A stretch of 64,000 nt of DNA from Paenibacillus sp. JQZ6Y-1. Lineage in GTDB: Bacteria; Bacillota; Bacilli; Paenibacillales; Paenibacillaceae. Location of the stretch: assembly GCF_040719145.1 (NCBI RefSeq), contig NZ_JBFDUZ010000001.1, positions 124,001 to 188,000 on the forward strand, written 5' to 3'. A program made the translations under genes and the position numbers. A model generated the notes under the pieces. It saw nothing but the letters and a program-made list of their open reading frames with translations. It was not told where the DNA came from and made no database searches. Below are positions 50,141-59,686 of this stretch, piece by piece (position 1 is the first letter of the stretch; each line of letters begins with the position of its first letter).

Positions 50141-51034
50141 TCATTCCGAGCCCTGTTGCACCTTCGCCGACCAGCCGTTGTAATCGTGTACGGCAATACC
50201 GGCAAATGAAGAGTAGACCGAAGCGGTCACGGTTACTTGATCCAATTGCTGATTCATGTAAGCTGCGCTCTCTTCGTAAAAGCTGATGTTGTTGCCTTCA
50301 TCGGTTTGATTCGTTTCGACACCGATGTAGACGCGTGCGCCCGTTTCGGCACCTTCTTGCAGCTCAGCGTAGGAAACGTCCAGAATCGAGTCCGCGCGAT
50401 CACGGTAAGCCATGAGGGTCACGGAGTTATACTGTTTCATCATCCAGCTGCTGAGCGTGGAGCCGTCGGATGTGTTCAGCGTGTACAGCCAGAACGGAAT
50501 ATCGGCGGAAGCTTCTACTCCGAGTTGACGTGCGGTTTGAGCGACATCCAGTACACTTTGTTGCCATCCAGCGATGACAGACGCTTGGTCGGTGTTCCAT
50601 TCCGGTAACAGATACGGCTCAATGTCGATATGAATACCGCTAAAGCGCTGTTCTGCCGAGGCACCGGCTTGATACGAGGAGATCCAATCGAGGGAGGATT
50701 GAAGCTGTGGACGCTGGGAATCCAGCGCCCAGGAAGGCGCACCATCTAATGCTTCCACAGCAATATTCTGTGCGGAAGCGGCGGCGATAAAGCTATGGTA
50801 TACGCTAGCATCTAGGTCGGCGTTGATCTGCAGGTAGATCAGATTGACGTGTTGCGATGCCGCAAATTGCAAGACTTCGTCAGGCGAGCTTGCAATCAGC
50901 TGCGTATTCCACAGCCAGGTGGCTTTCTGAGCCGATTGTGCATGAGCGGGTTTCATCGGGAAACCTCCCAGCAGGATCAGGATGGTAAGAAAAATGATAC
51001 CTGTCGTTTTGAACATCTGTTGTTTACTACTCAT
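50141..51034 (-). CDS. Secreted GH18-like TIM-barrel protein, riboswitch-controlled
   Basis: This 297-residue exported protein has a signal peptide (about 1-32, ending AHA). The remainder looks like a TIM barrel. The strand FSGIHIDIEPYLLPEW (about 133-148) resembles the DxxDxDxE strand of family 18 hydrolases, with a Glu in the acid position, and SVTLMAYRDRA resembles the MAY motif of that family. Carbohydrate hydrolysis is plausible but the family match is partial. AAGGAG lies 10 bases before the ATG, inside a small hairpin. A cyclic-di-GMP-I riboswitch covers 51075-51165, so output should follow c-di-GMP level. Confidence 0.75.
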   Translation of the reverse strand: MSSKQQMFKTTGIIFLTILILLGGFPMKPAHAQSAQKATWLWNTQLIASSPDEVLQFAASQHVNLIYLQINADLDASVYHSFIAAASAQNIAVEALDGAPSWALDSQRPQLQSSLDWISSYQAGASAEQRFSGIHIDIEPYLLPEWNTDQASVIAGWQQSVLDVAQTARQLGVEASADIPFWLYTLNTSDGSTLSSWMMKQYNSVTLMAYRDRADSILDVSYAELQEGAETGARVYIGVETNQTDEGNNISFYEESAAYMNQQLDQVTVTASVYSSFAGIAVHDYNGWSAKVQQGSE

Positions 51035-51056
51035 GTTGAATCGGACTCCTTCGATT
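51035..51056 (-). promoter_or_regulatory. Hairpin enclosing the ribosome binding site
   Basis: On the minus strand GAATCG and CGATTC pair around a loop that contains AAGGAG, immediately ahead of the ATG. It could be the expression platform through which the upstream riboswitch controls translation; this is inferred. Confidence 0.45.
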
Positions 51057-51074
51057 CATACCGCATCAGGTATT

Positions 51075-51165
51075 CCTCGGCAACCGGCTATCTTAGCGAA
51101 ATCCTGCATGTTTCGCCTTAGACCCTTGGCTTTGCGTCTTCACCTTTCGATGAATTTGCCCTGAC
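51075..51165 (-). ncRNA. Cyclic di-GMP-I (GEMM-I) riboswitch
   Basis: Read on the minus strand, the leader contains the GEMM-I hallmarks in order: AGGGCAAA, a GAAA tetraloop hairpin (TCATCGAAAGGTGA), GACGCAAAGCC, GGGTCTAAGG, a second hairpin capped near AAACATGCAGG, and TAGCCGGTTGCC closing the first stem. The order and spacing match the class well. It sits about 40 bases upstream of the start codon of the GH18-like secreted protein. Confidence 0.9.
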
Positions 51166-51436
51166 TAAATATGATATTCTATTTAGTTCGGCGATACGAT
51201 GAACGCCGAATACAATCTAAGGAAAGATTGCACACAATATATATCGTCTCAGTTACTGAGTTTATAAATAGCTTTTCGCCACATTTCGTCAATATTCTAT
51301 CGTTGTTCGAACAAGAAGGACGATAACAAGCAGTAAACAACCGGCACTGTTGGAACATAAACAAAGCATATATCCAGATTTTCGGCGTTTTTCCATTACT
51401 GCTTGTGTGATCAGCTGTGTTTCGTAATAAAAAGGA
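51164..51436. other. Upstream region of the riboswitch leader
   Basis: No gene is seen. Two inverted repeats stand out: CTAAATA/TATTTAG (51164-51185) and TTCGGCG/CGCCGAA (51186-51210). They overlap the expected promoter of the riboswitch-controlled gene. Confidence 0.4.
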
Positions 51437-51484
51437 ACAGCCCCGATAACGTTGACAGTTGCAGGTCGCTGTTATCGGGGCTGA
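51437..51484 (-). terminator. Rho-independent terminator after the cyclophilin gene
   Basis: CAGCCCCGATAAC pairs perfectly with GTTATCGGGGCTG. On the minus strand the stem is followed by TTCCTTTTTATT. Confidence 0.85.
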
Positions 51485-51523
51485 TCGCATAGGATGAATC
51501 CAATCATCAGTTGCTAGATGGAA

Positions 51524-52279
51524 TTAGTTGATTTTTTCCGGTTCTGGGTAGGTCACGTCTTTGGTATCGACGGTCACTTTTTTCATAACCGGTGGTGTAT
51601 TCGGCTTATCCTGATCGCCGCGTGGCAGGTTAACGATGTTGTCGACCTCGTCCATGCCGCTGATTACTTTACCGAATGGTGCATATTCACCGTCCAGCTG
51701 TGCTGCGTCTGCTACCATGATGAAGAACTGGGATCCGCCGCTGTTCGGATCGCTAGCGCGTGCCATCGAAATGATGCCGCGAGTATGCTTGAGATCATTT
51801 TGTACATTGTTGGACTGGAATTCGCCCTTGATGCTGTAGCCCGGTCCGCCACTGCCGTTTCCGTTTGGATCGCCGCCCTGAATCATGAAGCCGGGGATAA
51901 CACGGTGGAAGGTCAGACCGTCATAAAAGCCTTTGTTCACGAGCGAGATAAAGTTGTTGACGGTATTCGGTGCAGCTTTTGGATACAGCTCGATTTTGAT
52001 TGTTTTGCCGTCATCCATTTCGATGGTAACGATCGGATCATTGTCTTGCTTGAAGCTGGCGGAATTGTCAGACGCCGATGGCGTGCTGGTCGTTTCGCCT
52101 GTAGTGCTGCTTTGGCTGCTAGAATCGCTGCCAGTGGAGCCAGAATTGGTGCTCTCTGAGCTGGAGCTGCTGCCGGTCTGTCCAGTGGTTGGTGCGCTGT
52201 TGCCGCAACCTGCCAGAATCAGAAAAACGGCGGTAAATACCAAAATCAATACAGCATGTTTACGCGGTTGGCGTAGCAT
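51524..52279 (-). CDS. Cyclophilin-type peptidyl-prolyl isomerase lipoprotein
   Basis: This 251-residue lipoprotein has a signal peptide ending in the lipobox LAGC. A long Ser/Thr/Gly linker (about 26-75) leads to a cyclophilin domain (about 80-245). Active-site residues appear in [17 protein letters not shown] (Arg and Phe), [21 protein letters not shown] and the MARA segment. It should speed prolyl isomerisation of exported proteins at the outer face of the membrane. ATG 52279 is preceded by AAGGAG 11 bases away; the frame extends to 52342 without a better site. Confidence 0.92.
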   Translation of the reverse strand: MLRQPRKHAVLILVFTAVFLILAGCGNSAPTTGQTGSSSSSESTNSGSTGSDSSSQSSTTGETTSTPSASDNSASFKQDNDPIVTIEMDDGKTIKIELYPKAAPNTVNNFISLVNKGFYDGLTFHRVIPGFMIQGGDPNGNGSGGPGYSIKGEFQSNNVQNDLKHTRGIISMARASDPNSGGSQFFIMVADAAQLDGEYAPFGKVISGMDEVDNIVNLPRGDQDKPNTPPVMKKVTVDTKDVTYPEPEKIN

Positions 52280-52447
52280 AGGAATGTTCACTCCTTTGGA
52301 TGATGGAATCCGTCCAGCAAGGGACGAATGGCGCGACAGCATCCCGGCATGGGATCATACACGGACTGTCAGAGCATCTTTCAGTATAAAAGGCGGCACG
52401 ACCGAACACAAGTTTATGTGCATCGTGCCGCCCTGCTTCATGCTGTA

Positions 52448-53380
52448 TCAAGCTACATAGCTGGACAAGGCAATCACAATCGTAATCGTAAATACATTAA
52501 CTGTAGTAGATAACAGCACCGTCTGAGCGGCAAAATCCGGTTCATTGCGATATTCCTCCGCCAGAATGGACGTGTTCACACCGGTCGGCATTGCTGAGGC
52601 GATGAGCAGTGCCTGCGCCGGAATGCCATGCAAGCCGAGCAGCTCAATCAGCAACAATCCGATCAGCGGACCGCCGAACAGACGAAGCGCCATACTGAGA
52701 TAAATATCCGTGCGATACAATCGTAGCGGATATTTGACGATCTGCGCACCTAGCGTGATTAGGGCGATTGCTACCATCGATTGTTGCGCATAGGTGAGCG
52801 GCTGCGACAAGACAGCGGGCAATGGCACAGCGAGTATATGCAGCACCAGACCGAGTACGAGCGCATATGGTACTGGCATTTTCAAAAAGCCGATAATCAC
52901 GCTGCGGTAATTGCCTTGCAGTCGCGAGCCTTGAATCGAAATGACCCCGTACGTAAAGGTGAGCAGACTTTGCAGCGACATGATCAGCGCCTGCATGGAG
53001 GCAGCCAGCGGTTCGCCGCTAAAGACAAGCTGATTGACGGGCAGACCGTAATTGCCGGAATTGTCGAGCATGATGCTGTTGTTAAAAGCGGCTTTTTTGC
53101 CGCCCTTGTAGCCCATCATCAGCGAGGTGAGTGAGCCAGCGATGTAGAGTAGCAGTACATACAAAGCGTAAAACAGGATCACATTGCCGAGCAGCTCTGG
53201 GTTCATATTGGAATGATACATGCTCATAAATACGGTTGCTGGCGTAATGCAGTAAAAGTTGATTTTGGACAGGGTATACAGATCAAGCTGAAACACCCGC
53301 TCCAGTACGGAGCCGGCGACGATCAGCACAATGATCGGCAACACGACACTGAATAAAATGACAAAAAACAAATGCTCCAC
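52448..53380 (-). CDS. AEC-family (auxin efflux carrier-type) transporter
   Basis: This 310-residue integral membrane protein has about ten helices in two five-helix halves. Typical features are NSIMLDNSGNYGLPVNQLVF in the middle of the first half and ALLIASAMPTGVNTSILAEEY in the second, the two broken-helix crossover sites of the family. Bacterial members carry malate, other organic acids or similar anions. The start is GTG 53380 with a weak AGAAAGAA box. It sits alone, so the substrate cannot be guessed from neighbours. Confidence 0.9.
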   Translation of the reverse strand: MEHLFFVILFSVVLPIIVLIVAGSVLERVFQLDLYTLSKINFYCITPATVFMSMYHSNMNPELLGNVILFYALYVLLLYIAGSLTSLMMGYKGGKKAAFNNSIMLDNSGNYGLPVNQLVFSGEPLAASMQALIMSLQSLLTFTYGVISIQGSRLQGNYRSVIIGFLKMPVPYALVLGLVLHILAVPLPAVLSQPLTYAQQSMVAIALITLGAQIVKYPLRLYRTDIYLSMALRLFGGPLIGLLLIELLGLHGIPAQALLIASAMPTGVNTSILAEEYRNEPDFAAQTVLLSTTVNVFTITIVIALSSYVA

Positions 53381-53815
53381 TTCTTTCTGTAGTCTGAATC
53401 AGTATTTCGGTGGTGCTTAGGTATGGATGGTACAGATGTAGCGTTCTAATATGCCTGCATCATAGGTTGTGCTGTAAGTAATCCGTTAAAAGTATACCAT
53501 AGTCTTTCGTGGCAAAAGACGTTGGCGTGCAGTTATGGGCAAATCCGGTTATATAACTACTATATATCAATAAATATATATGCAATGAAAGGCATCTAGT
53601 CCATCAATCTGTCACATCATCCGACTTCGGTAGTGATTCATTGTGTTCATTTTCGCCAGACGGTAAAATACAGGGAAGACCTACGGTTTGCGGCTTGTGC
53701 ATCATACCGCAGATTGCTATACAGTCGATTTCTATTTTACCGTTGCCTGTGAGAATGAATATAACCCTGTGTTGATTAGTGAGCATAGGATATCTTCCGA
53801 TAAGGATGTGTAGCT
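53381..53815. other. Divergent intergenic region, no gene accepted
   Basis: The gap separates the AEC gene (minus) from the M50 peptidase gene (plus). A very AT-rich block with repeated ATATAT words lies at 53553-53583. A 60-codon minus-strand frame at 53604-53786 lacks a ribosome binding site and family, and was not accepted. Confidence 0.4.
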
Positions 53816-54526
53816 TTGAATAAATGGTTGAAATTAATTCTGCTGCTGGTTGGCTCGGCAGTGCTGACTAGGCTGATTCCGTTCTCGTCGTTATTTCGGA
53901 ATCTGGATACGATGATTCATGAATTCAGTCATGCGATGGTGACGCTGCTGACATCCGGCAGAGTCAATCGGATTGAATTAAATGCGGATCATAGTGGCGT
54001 TACCTATTCGATGATTACGTCTGCTTGGAGCGGTCTGCCGATTGGACTGGCTGGTTATATGGGCTCGTCGCTGTTTGTTGTATGGATGTTTTATCTGTAT
54101 CACAAACGACAGCAACGCATCGGCATTATCGTTACCGCCATCATCGCGCTGATTATGCTGGTGCTGTATGTGCATCAGGGCTTTGGCGTCGTATGGCTGA
54201 TTGGCTTTGTGGTCGTTAGCATTCTGATGCTGATCAGCCCAGAATGGCTGCGTAACGGATACTTTTTATTGATTATGTTTTTGACGTTAGAGGAGTCGGT
54301 TGTATCGGCGCTGACGATTTTGCTGCTGTCGGTCACCAGTCCATCGGCGGCGGGCGATGCGGCAGGGCTAGCGCATCAATTCTGGCTGCCCGCTGTTGTA
54401 TGGGGCGTCTGGTTCGCTGTCTTTTCGCTATGGTGTGCCAAGCTGTCTGCCCAGCTATTTGTTCGTAAACGCAAGCCACCGGTATCTACCGGTTCATCTT
54501 ATGCACGGGGAGGACGTTCCCGATGA
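53816..54526 (+). CDS. M50-family membrane metallopeptidase-like protein
   Basis: This 236-residue multi-pass membrane protein has the zinc motif HEFSH at 35-39 next to the first membrane helix, followed by about five more helices. It fits the compact PF13398-type branch of the M50 (site-2 protease-like) family. It might cleave membrane-bound regulators, though members of this branch are poorly characterised. The start is TTG with AAGGATG ahead. Its stop overlaps the start of the next gene by four bases, the first of four genes that look like an operon. Confidence 0.85.
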   Translation: MNKWLKLILLLVGSAVLTRLIPFSSLFRNLDTMIHEFSHAMVTLLTSGRVNRIELNADHSGVTYSMITSAWSGLPIGLAGYMGSSLFVVWMFYLYHKRQQRIGIIVTAIIALIMLVLYVHQGFGVVWLIGFVVVSILMLISPEWLRNGYFLLIMFLTLEESVVSALTILLLSVTSPSAAGDAAGLAHQFWLPAVVWGVWFAVFSLWCAKLSAQLFVRKRKPPVSTGSSYARGGRSR

Positions 54527-55890
54527 ATTCATCGCCGCATGCCGGTCGCCCTTGGGCGCTGCGCGGACCTAGTATTCAGATTGATCCTTTATTTCCGTAT
54601 TATGCGGATCGTTCGCCGGACAGTATTGCCGATGAATTAGTACTCGCGGGGTATCGGAATGTACATTATTTTGTCGTGAATGAGCAGCGCGTCGATGCTC
54701 GACTGGTCGAAGCGCTGCAAAAGCGTGAAATTGCTGTCTGGGCGCTTGTGCTTGGCAACGGTACATTTAGCGTGGAGCACGCGCCGCCAGAGTGGGCATC
54801 ATGGCGGATGGAACTGCTGCGTCCGATCAATGACGGATTTGAACGCTTTTCTCATTTTTCACCTGATTATATCGCTTGGAAAAAAGAAGTGCTGTCCGTC
54901 GTGCTGGAGCATGTGCCGTTTGATGGCATTGAAATTGCTGAGCCGTATTTTCCCGAATGGAACGGCTTGGAACGGGGGGTATACGGTGATGTTGGTCCGT
55001 TAGCGGCGCAGGCATTTCGCGAACGATATGGGGAAGAGATGCCGGAGTTCCGAGATGCCAATTCCGCGCGTTATTATACCAAAGTACCTGAGCTGTATGA
55101 GGCATGGGTGGATCTGCGCGTCCATGCGGTCAATCATCTCGTACATGAACTGATTAACGGGGAACAAGGTGCGCGTGCGGTACGACCGGAGATCAAGGTA
55201 GCAACTTGGTCGCTAGCAGTACGCGACGAAATGGCAGCACAACGATTGCGCGAATGGCAAGGGCTGGACCCGATCTCTATGATCGAATTGGTGCAGCCGG
55301 ATCTGCATATGCTGCAAACGCACTGGCCAGATTGGATGAAGCGTGGATTGCCTGCCGACTATATTCGTGAGTATGAGCCGCTTGCTGCGCCGATTCGTGA
55401 GCATTACCCCGATCTACCGCTTGGCATTCAGGCGGATATTGGTTCTCGCGCCAGCATGATCAAGGGACGTCGCTGGCTGGATGAATTTGCTCATCAGGCG
55501 AATACGCTTGGCTATCGTACATGGACGGCGTATGAATATCATATCGGTGGGTATATGTATGCAGAGCCGCCCTTGCCATCGTCTGGCTTGCGTCTGGGCG
55601 ATCATGAAGTAATGATTACCTATAACAAGCGTGTCGATCCCGAATCGATTGGCAGTGTGCTGTTGTATCATATGACGGGCTTGAGCAAGCCGCAGGAATG
55701 GAAGGTGGCGCAATCGGCGGTAGATGGCAATCGACTCTTTCTACGATTTAACAAAGCGTTACCAGAAACGCCGTTCCAACTGGAAATTCGCGATATTCGC
55801 GATACCCCTAGCCTCTGGCTGCTCAAAGGACGTAAAGCAAACAAAACGCCGCGTAAAACAAGAGTGTCCATCATTCGTCCGGCAAAATAA
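54523..55890 (+). CDS. Uncharacterised TIM-barrel-like protein
   Basis: This 455-residue soluble protein has no signal peptide. I do not recognise a named family. Alternating strands and helices with phrases such as IQIDPLFPYYADRSPDSIADELVLAGYRNVHYF, DGIEIAEPYFPEWNG and GIQADIG suggest a glycoside-hydrolase-like TIM barrel, with a Glu at the end of the DGIEIAEPY strand, followed by a C-terminal beta domain (about 370-455). Substrate and activity are not known. It is coupled to the M50 gene by a four-base overlap and is followed after 45 bp by the esterase-like gene. Confidence 0.7.
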   Translation: MNSSPHAGRPWALRGPSIQIDPLFPYYADRSPDSIADELVLAGYRNVHYFVVNEQRVDARLVEALQKREIAVWALVLGNGTFSVEHAPPEWASWRMELLRPINDGFERFSHFSPDYIAWKKEVLSVVLEHVPFDGIEIAEPYFPEWNGLERGVYGDVGPLAAQAFRERYGEEMPEFRDANSARYYTKVPELYEAWVDLRVHAVNHLVHELINGEQGARAVRPEIKVATWSLAVRDEMAAQRLREWQGLDPISMIELVQPDLHMLQTHWPDWMKRGLPADYIREYEPLAAPIREHYPDLPLGIQADIGSRASMIKGRRWLDEFAHQANTLGYRTWTAYEYHIGGYMYAEPPLPSSGLRLGDHEVMITYNKRVDPESIGSVLLYHMTGLSKPQEWKVAQSAVDGNRLFLRFNKALPETPFQLEIRDIRDTPSLWLLKGRKANKTPRKTRVSIIRPAK

Positions 55891-55935
55891 TACGGTGTAT
55901 CTGCATCATGCGCATTTCAGAAAAGAGGAACCTAC

Positions 55936-57105
55936 ATGATCATCTCCACTATCGAATGGCTTATTCTTGCACTGCTTGCTCTTGCAATCATTGTTTTTGT
56001 TATCAAACGCCCATCGCGTGTGGAGCGCTTCGACCAATCGCCGCTATACAAATGGAGTCGTATCAACTTGAGCGGACAGGCAATGTCCGGTGATGGATCA
56101 GACTATTATTTGCTTACGCGGCGCGGTCGTAGCAACAATCTGGTCGTTTATTTTTCCGGTGGTGGGATTAGCTGGAATCGGCATACGGCGACCAAGCCGT
56201 TTGGATTGCGTACGCTGCTGCAAAACCGCGAGTTAGGCTATTATTTTGCCAATATTCCCTTTTACAAGCCAGATCTGCTGCGTGGTATGCTGGAAAATCA
56301 GCGGAAGGACAATCCATTTTATGATTGGAATATCGTCTATATTCCGTATGCGACTGGAGATTTTCACATCGGCGATAACGAGGTGAAGTATCGCGGACGG
56401 GGCAAGCTGCCGTTTACCGCGCATTATAGTGGACGTGCCAATACGCTTCGCGGACTGGACTGGATGTTTGAGCATCTGCCGAAGCCGGACAAACTGTTTA
56501 TCGCGGGTGCGAGTGCGGGGGGATTTGGCTCAGCATTTTGGGCGCCGCATATTGCGAACCATTATCCACATGCGAAGGTGTACCATTATGCGGATGGCGC
56601 ATATCTGCATAGTCAGCAATGGCCGGACATTATCGAAAAGGTATGGAAGGCTGAATTTAGCAGACGGTTCGGTTATGGTATTGAACCGGATCTCATTGCC
56701 GCCGCTTTCCGTGCCAATGCCAAATTGCTGCCGCCGAATACGGTAATGCTTCAATCGAATACGGTGTATGATAAGGTACTGCCTTCGTATGAAGCGGTGC
56801 TGAATGGACGCACCAAAGGGCTGGTCAGCGACGATCTGGAAATTACGAACGATTGGTCACTTGGCATGCTATCGTCTGCCCGTCAGCTGCAAAAGGAGCT
56901 GCCAGACTATCATTTCTTCATTACCGATTATGGTGTGGGGAATCGGAAAAAGCGACGCGGCACTCCGCATACGCTGTCTCCGTACAAGGTTTTTTATACT
57001 GCTCAGGAGAGTGGCGTGAAGCTGAGTCGCTGGTTGGACGATATCGTCAACAAGGACAAGAAGTATTCGGTCGGCAAGGAATTTGTAGAGTTTCCCGAAC
57101 GTTAA
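55936..57105 (+). CDS. Pectinacetylesterase-like serine hydrolase, membrane-anchored
   Basis: This 389-residue protein has an N-terminal membrane helix (about 4-24) and a pectinacetylesterase/NOTUM-type hydrolase domain. The oxyanion strand VVYFSGGGISW and the nucleophile Ser193 in GASAGGFGS are clear; Asp220 (HYADGA) and His345 (GTPHTLSPY) are good candidates for the rest of the triad. Family members remove acyl groups from polysaccharides or proteins. AGAGGAA precedes the ATG. It is third in the apparent four-gene operon with the M50 peptidase, TIM-barrel protein and methyltransferase. Confidence 0.82.
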   Translation: MIISTIEWLILALLALAIIVFVIKRPSRVERFDQSPLYKWSRINLSGQAMSGDGSDYYLLTRRGRSNNLVVYFSGGGISWNRHTATKPFGLRTLLQNRELGYYFANIPFYKPDLLRGMLENQRKDNPFYDWNIVYIPYATGDFHIGDNEVKYRGRGKLPFTAHYSGRANTLRGLDWMFEHLPKPDKLFIAGASAGGFGSAFWAPHIANHYPHAKVYHYADGAYLHSQQWPDIIEKVWKAEFSRRFGYGIEPDLIAAAFRANAKLLPPNTVMLQSNTVYDKVLPSYEAVLNGRTKGLVSDDLEITNDWSLGMLSSARQLQKELPDYHFFITDYGVGNRKKRRGTPHTLSPYKVFYTAQESGVKLSRWLDDIVNKDKKYSVGKEFVEFPER

Positions 57106-57217
57106 GGATTCGTATATCTCGTCGATTGTGCATGATGGTACAGGGCATATCGCAAAGAGCCCTGCTACCGTACGCATACCGTGTGAAATGAGCAACACCA
57201 TTAAGGGAGGAAAACAT

Positions 57218-59287
57218 ATGCTGCATTCATTGTCCGCCATTCAGCAGTATCGTCAGGCTGAGGTACCGTACACGGTATCTCAGCGTTGGCTCAATATTCT
57301 CGTTTCCGCTGAGGAACGGATCGTCAATCTGGAGCGGGTTCAGACGCTGCAAGAGCTGAACGATGCCAATCCGGTGCTGGATTATGTGGAACGCACGTTA
57401 CGCATTTTGGATCAGCTGCGGGTCTCGTTCTGGTTGCGTGATATTGTGGAGGAAACGCTCTGCTGGGCGGAGACTGCCAAGGGAGGCAGTACGCGCGAGC
57501 GCATGAGATGGCAGCAGCACGGTATTAATTTGTTTGTACATAATGAAGGCTCTGCGCTGCTGTATGAGCGCGATGCCGCCGAGCCAGATAGTCCGCGTAC
57601 GATTCTGGTATCGACCTTGATTCGCACCCACGGGTTGTTGGGGCAATTTCTACGCGGGGAAGTGCCATTTCGCGATAATTTGCCGCTGGCAGAGATTGTC
57701 GCGCAAGGCATTCTGTCGCCAGAAGAATTAAAAAGTACATTGCTAGTGCTAAACCGCTGTATCATTGAAGCGGTATCACCGCAATTGTGGCAGCGCGTGC
57801 GAGATGATATGTCCATGCTCATTCATGCTGTTACCTACGGTGAGCAGCCGCAGGGGCTAGGCATCGAAGATCGTATCCTACGTCTACGTACCGGCAGCGA
57901 AGCACGTGGAGAGAATACGCTAGAGCTGCTGCAACAGCTGCGTCAGCCAGCACGTCTGGATCAAGTGTTTATGGTGCTGGACAATCGTACTTTCTGGTAT
58001 GTGGAAGCGGCGCTACAGGACTTTTCATTGGAGGAATTTTGCAAAATATTCGGTTTGCTCGCAGCGGTCGTTCCAGAGCAGGTGCGTCATATTAGCTTTG
58101 AGCGGCTGATGAACGATCTGTATTATGACTATCGCGGCGTCAAAAAGATGAATTTGTACAAAAAGCGGATTATCGAAAAGTATCTATCCGAATGGAGCTG
58201 GGACGATGTGCACGCTGGTCAGCGGCAGCAGCGTAATCCGCATTTGGAATATGAGCTGCTTATTGACGGGCAATTGGAGGATACCGCCTTTTTCACCTTC
58301 CAATTCTCACCAGCGGCGGAGAAGCTGATCGACTTTTGCGTAGAGGCGGAGAAATCACCACTATACGAAAAGGCAGTACTGATGCTGTTCGACCTGTTCG
58401 ATCTGCGTCGGGATGCGTATGATCGCTTTCATAATGAGGACAGCTATTTGCAAACGATGAACGAAACGGTGGATTATAAACGGCTGCTGCTGCGTTATGT
58501 GACTGGGCAGACAGTGCTGGACATCGGTCCGGGCGGTGGAGTGATGCTCGATCTGCTGGAGCAGGAGATGCCAGATAAACGGGCGATTGGCATCGATATT
58601 TCCGAAAATGTGATCGAGGCATTGAATCGTAAAAAGCGGCTCGAACACCATAGTTGGGAAGTCATGAAGGGCGATGCGTTGGCATTGAAGGAGATCATGG
58701 AGCCGGGTAGCGTGGATAGCATTCTCTTTTCCTCCATTTTGCATGAGCTGTATTCGTACATTCCATTCAACGGGCAGAAGTTCAATCTGGATACAGTCGC
58801 TGCGGCGCTGAATAGTGCGTATGACGTACTCGCGCCGGGCGGACGAATTATTATCCGCGACGGTATTATGACCGAGCCAACCGTGCAGCAACGTAAAATC
58901 ACCTTTTTGGAAGAAGGGGGACTTGCGGCGCTGGAACGATATGCCCGCGATTTCCGTGGACGGGACATTGTGTATGAGGTGCTGGACGAGCAGACAGTGA
59001 TGATGCCAGTCAACGATGCGATGGAGTTTCTGTACACGTATACGTGGGGCGAAGAAGCATATGTGCATGAGGTGCAGGAGCAATTTGGCTATATGACGCC
59101 AAGTGGATACAAGGAGTTTATTGTACAGACGCTGGGCGATGATGTGGAGATTGAGCATGTTGAGTCATTTTTGCAGCAGGGGTATACGGAGGCGTTAGAG
59201 CCACGGGTGACTATCACGGACGAATGGGATACGCCTGTGCCGTTGCCGGATAGTACGTGTATTATTGTGATTCGCAAGAAGGGCTAA
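57218..59287 (+). CDS. Class I SAM-dependent methyltransferase with long N-terminal region
   Basis: In this 689-residue protein the SAM-binding fold lies near residues 425-550: motif I VLDIGPGGGVMLDL, motif II acid in AIGIDISENVIEAL, and a later DSILFSSILHELYSYIPF. The first 420 residues have no recognised family; they are helical and charged and might bind the substrate. A short C-terminal part of about 140 residues follows the fold. GGGAGGAAAAC ahead of ATG 57218 sets the start, 30 codons into the open frame. The methylated substrate is unknown. It is the last gene of the M50-led set. Confidence 0.85.
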   Translation: MLHSLSAIQQYRQAEVPYTVSQRWLNILVSAEERIVNLERVQTLQELNDANPVLDYVERTLRILDQLRVSFWLRDIVEETLCWAETAKGGSTRERMRWQQHGINLFVHNEGSALLYERDAAEPDSPRTILVSTLIRTHGLLGQFLRGEVPFRDNLPLAEIVAQGILSPEELKSTLLVLNRCIIEAVSPQLWQRVRDDMSMLIHAVTYGEQPQGLGIEDRILRLRTGSEARGENTLELLQQLRQPARLDQVFMVLDNRTFWYVEAALQDFSLEEFCKIFGLLAAVVPEQVRHISFERLMNDLYYDYRGVKKMNLYKKRIIEKYLSEWSWDDVHAGQRQQRNPHLEYELLIDGQLEDTAFFTFQFSPAAEKLIDFCVEAEKSPLYEKAVLMLFDLFDLRRDAYDRFHNEDSYLQTMNETVDYKRLLLRYVTGQTVLDIGPGGGVMLDLLEQEMPDKRAIGIDISENVIEALNRKKRLEHHSWEVMKGDALALKEIMEPGSVDSILFSSILHELYSYIPFNGQKFNLDTVAAALNSAYDVLAPGGRIIIRDGIMTEPTVQQRKITFLEEGGLAALERYARDFRGRDIVYEVLDEQTVMMPVNDAMEFLYTYTWGEEAYVHEVQEQFGYMTPSGYKEFIVQTLGDDVEIEHVESFLQQGYTEALEPRVTITDEWDTPVPLPDSTCIIVIRKKG

Positions 59288-59313
59288 TCTTAATATAAAA
59301 TAAACATTCAAAA

Positions 59314-59378
59314 TATCCCCTGCTGATGACAGCGGCGTGTGTGTAGCATAACGCCATTGCTCATCAACAGGGGATGTT
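59314..59378. terminator. Bidirectional terminator
   Basis: ATCCCCTGCTGATGA pairs with TCATCAACAGGGGAT (one mismatch), with further inner pairing (GGCG/CGCC). A and T runs on both sides suit the converging methyltransferase and acidic-protein genes. Confidence 0.85.
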
Positions 59379-59398
59379 TTATTTTAGACTATTCACTG

Positions 59399-59596
59399 CT
59401 ATTCCTTTTCCTCGTCAGGCAGCTTATTATCACGCGGCAATTCATTGTCGATAATCCGTTTTTGTACCTCATCTTCACCAGAGTCGGGGAAGGAGTCTTC
59501 GCGGAATAGACCGAATTGCTCGTCGTTGTCGCGTTCGGTAACTAGATTATCTTCTTCATGGGGCTTCTGATTATCTTTGTTGTCATGCTGACTCAT
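59399..59596 (-). CDS. Small acidic hydrophilic protein
   Basis: This 65-residue protein is rich in Asp, Glu and Asn and lacks hydrophobic stretches (starts MSQHDNKDNQKPHEEDN; ends with NELPRDNKLPDEEKE). AGGAGG eight bases ahead of ATG 59596 makes it a credible gene. I do not recognise a family. It is probably intrinsically disordered. It lies next to a second acidic protein on the same strand and shares the words ELPRD with a third at 62514-62786. Confidence 0.7.
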   Translation of the reverse strand: MSQHDNKDNQKPHEEDNLVTERDNDEQFGLFREDSFPDSGEDEVQKRIIDNELPRDNKLPDEEKE

Positions 59597-59686
59597 AATG
59601 CTGACCTCCTGTTCGAGATGATGGGCTTGATCTGCTATGATCTTGCCTATTCTTTTATCCCAATAAACCGTATGTTCTTCCATCGA

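Noticed and set aside
53604-53786. 60-codon minus-strand frame before the M50 gene
   Set aside because: Lacks a ribosome binding site and recognisable product; lies in a divergent promoter region.
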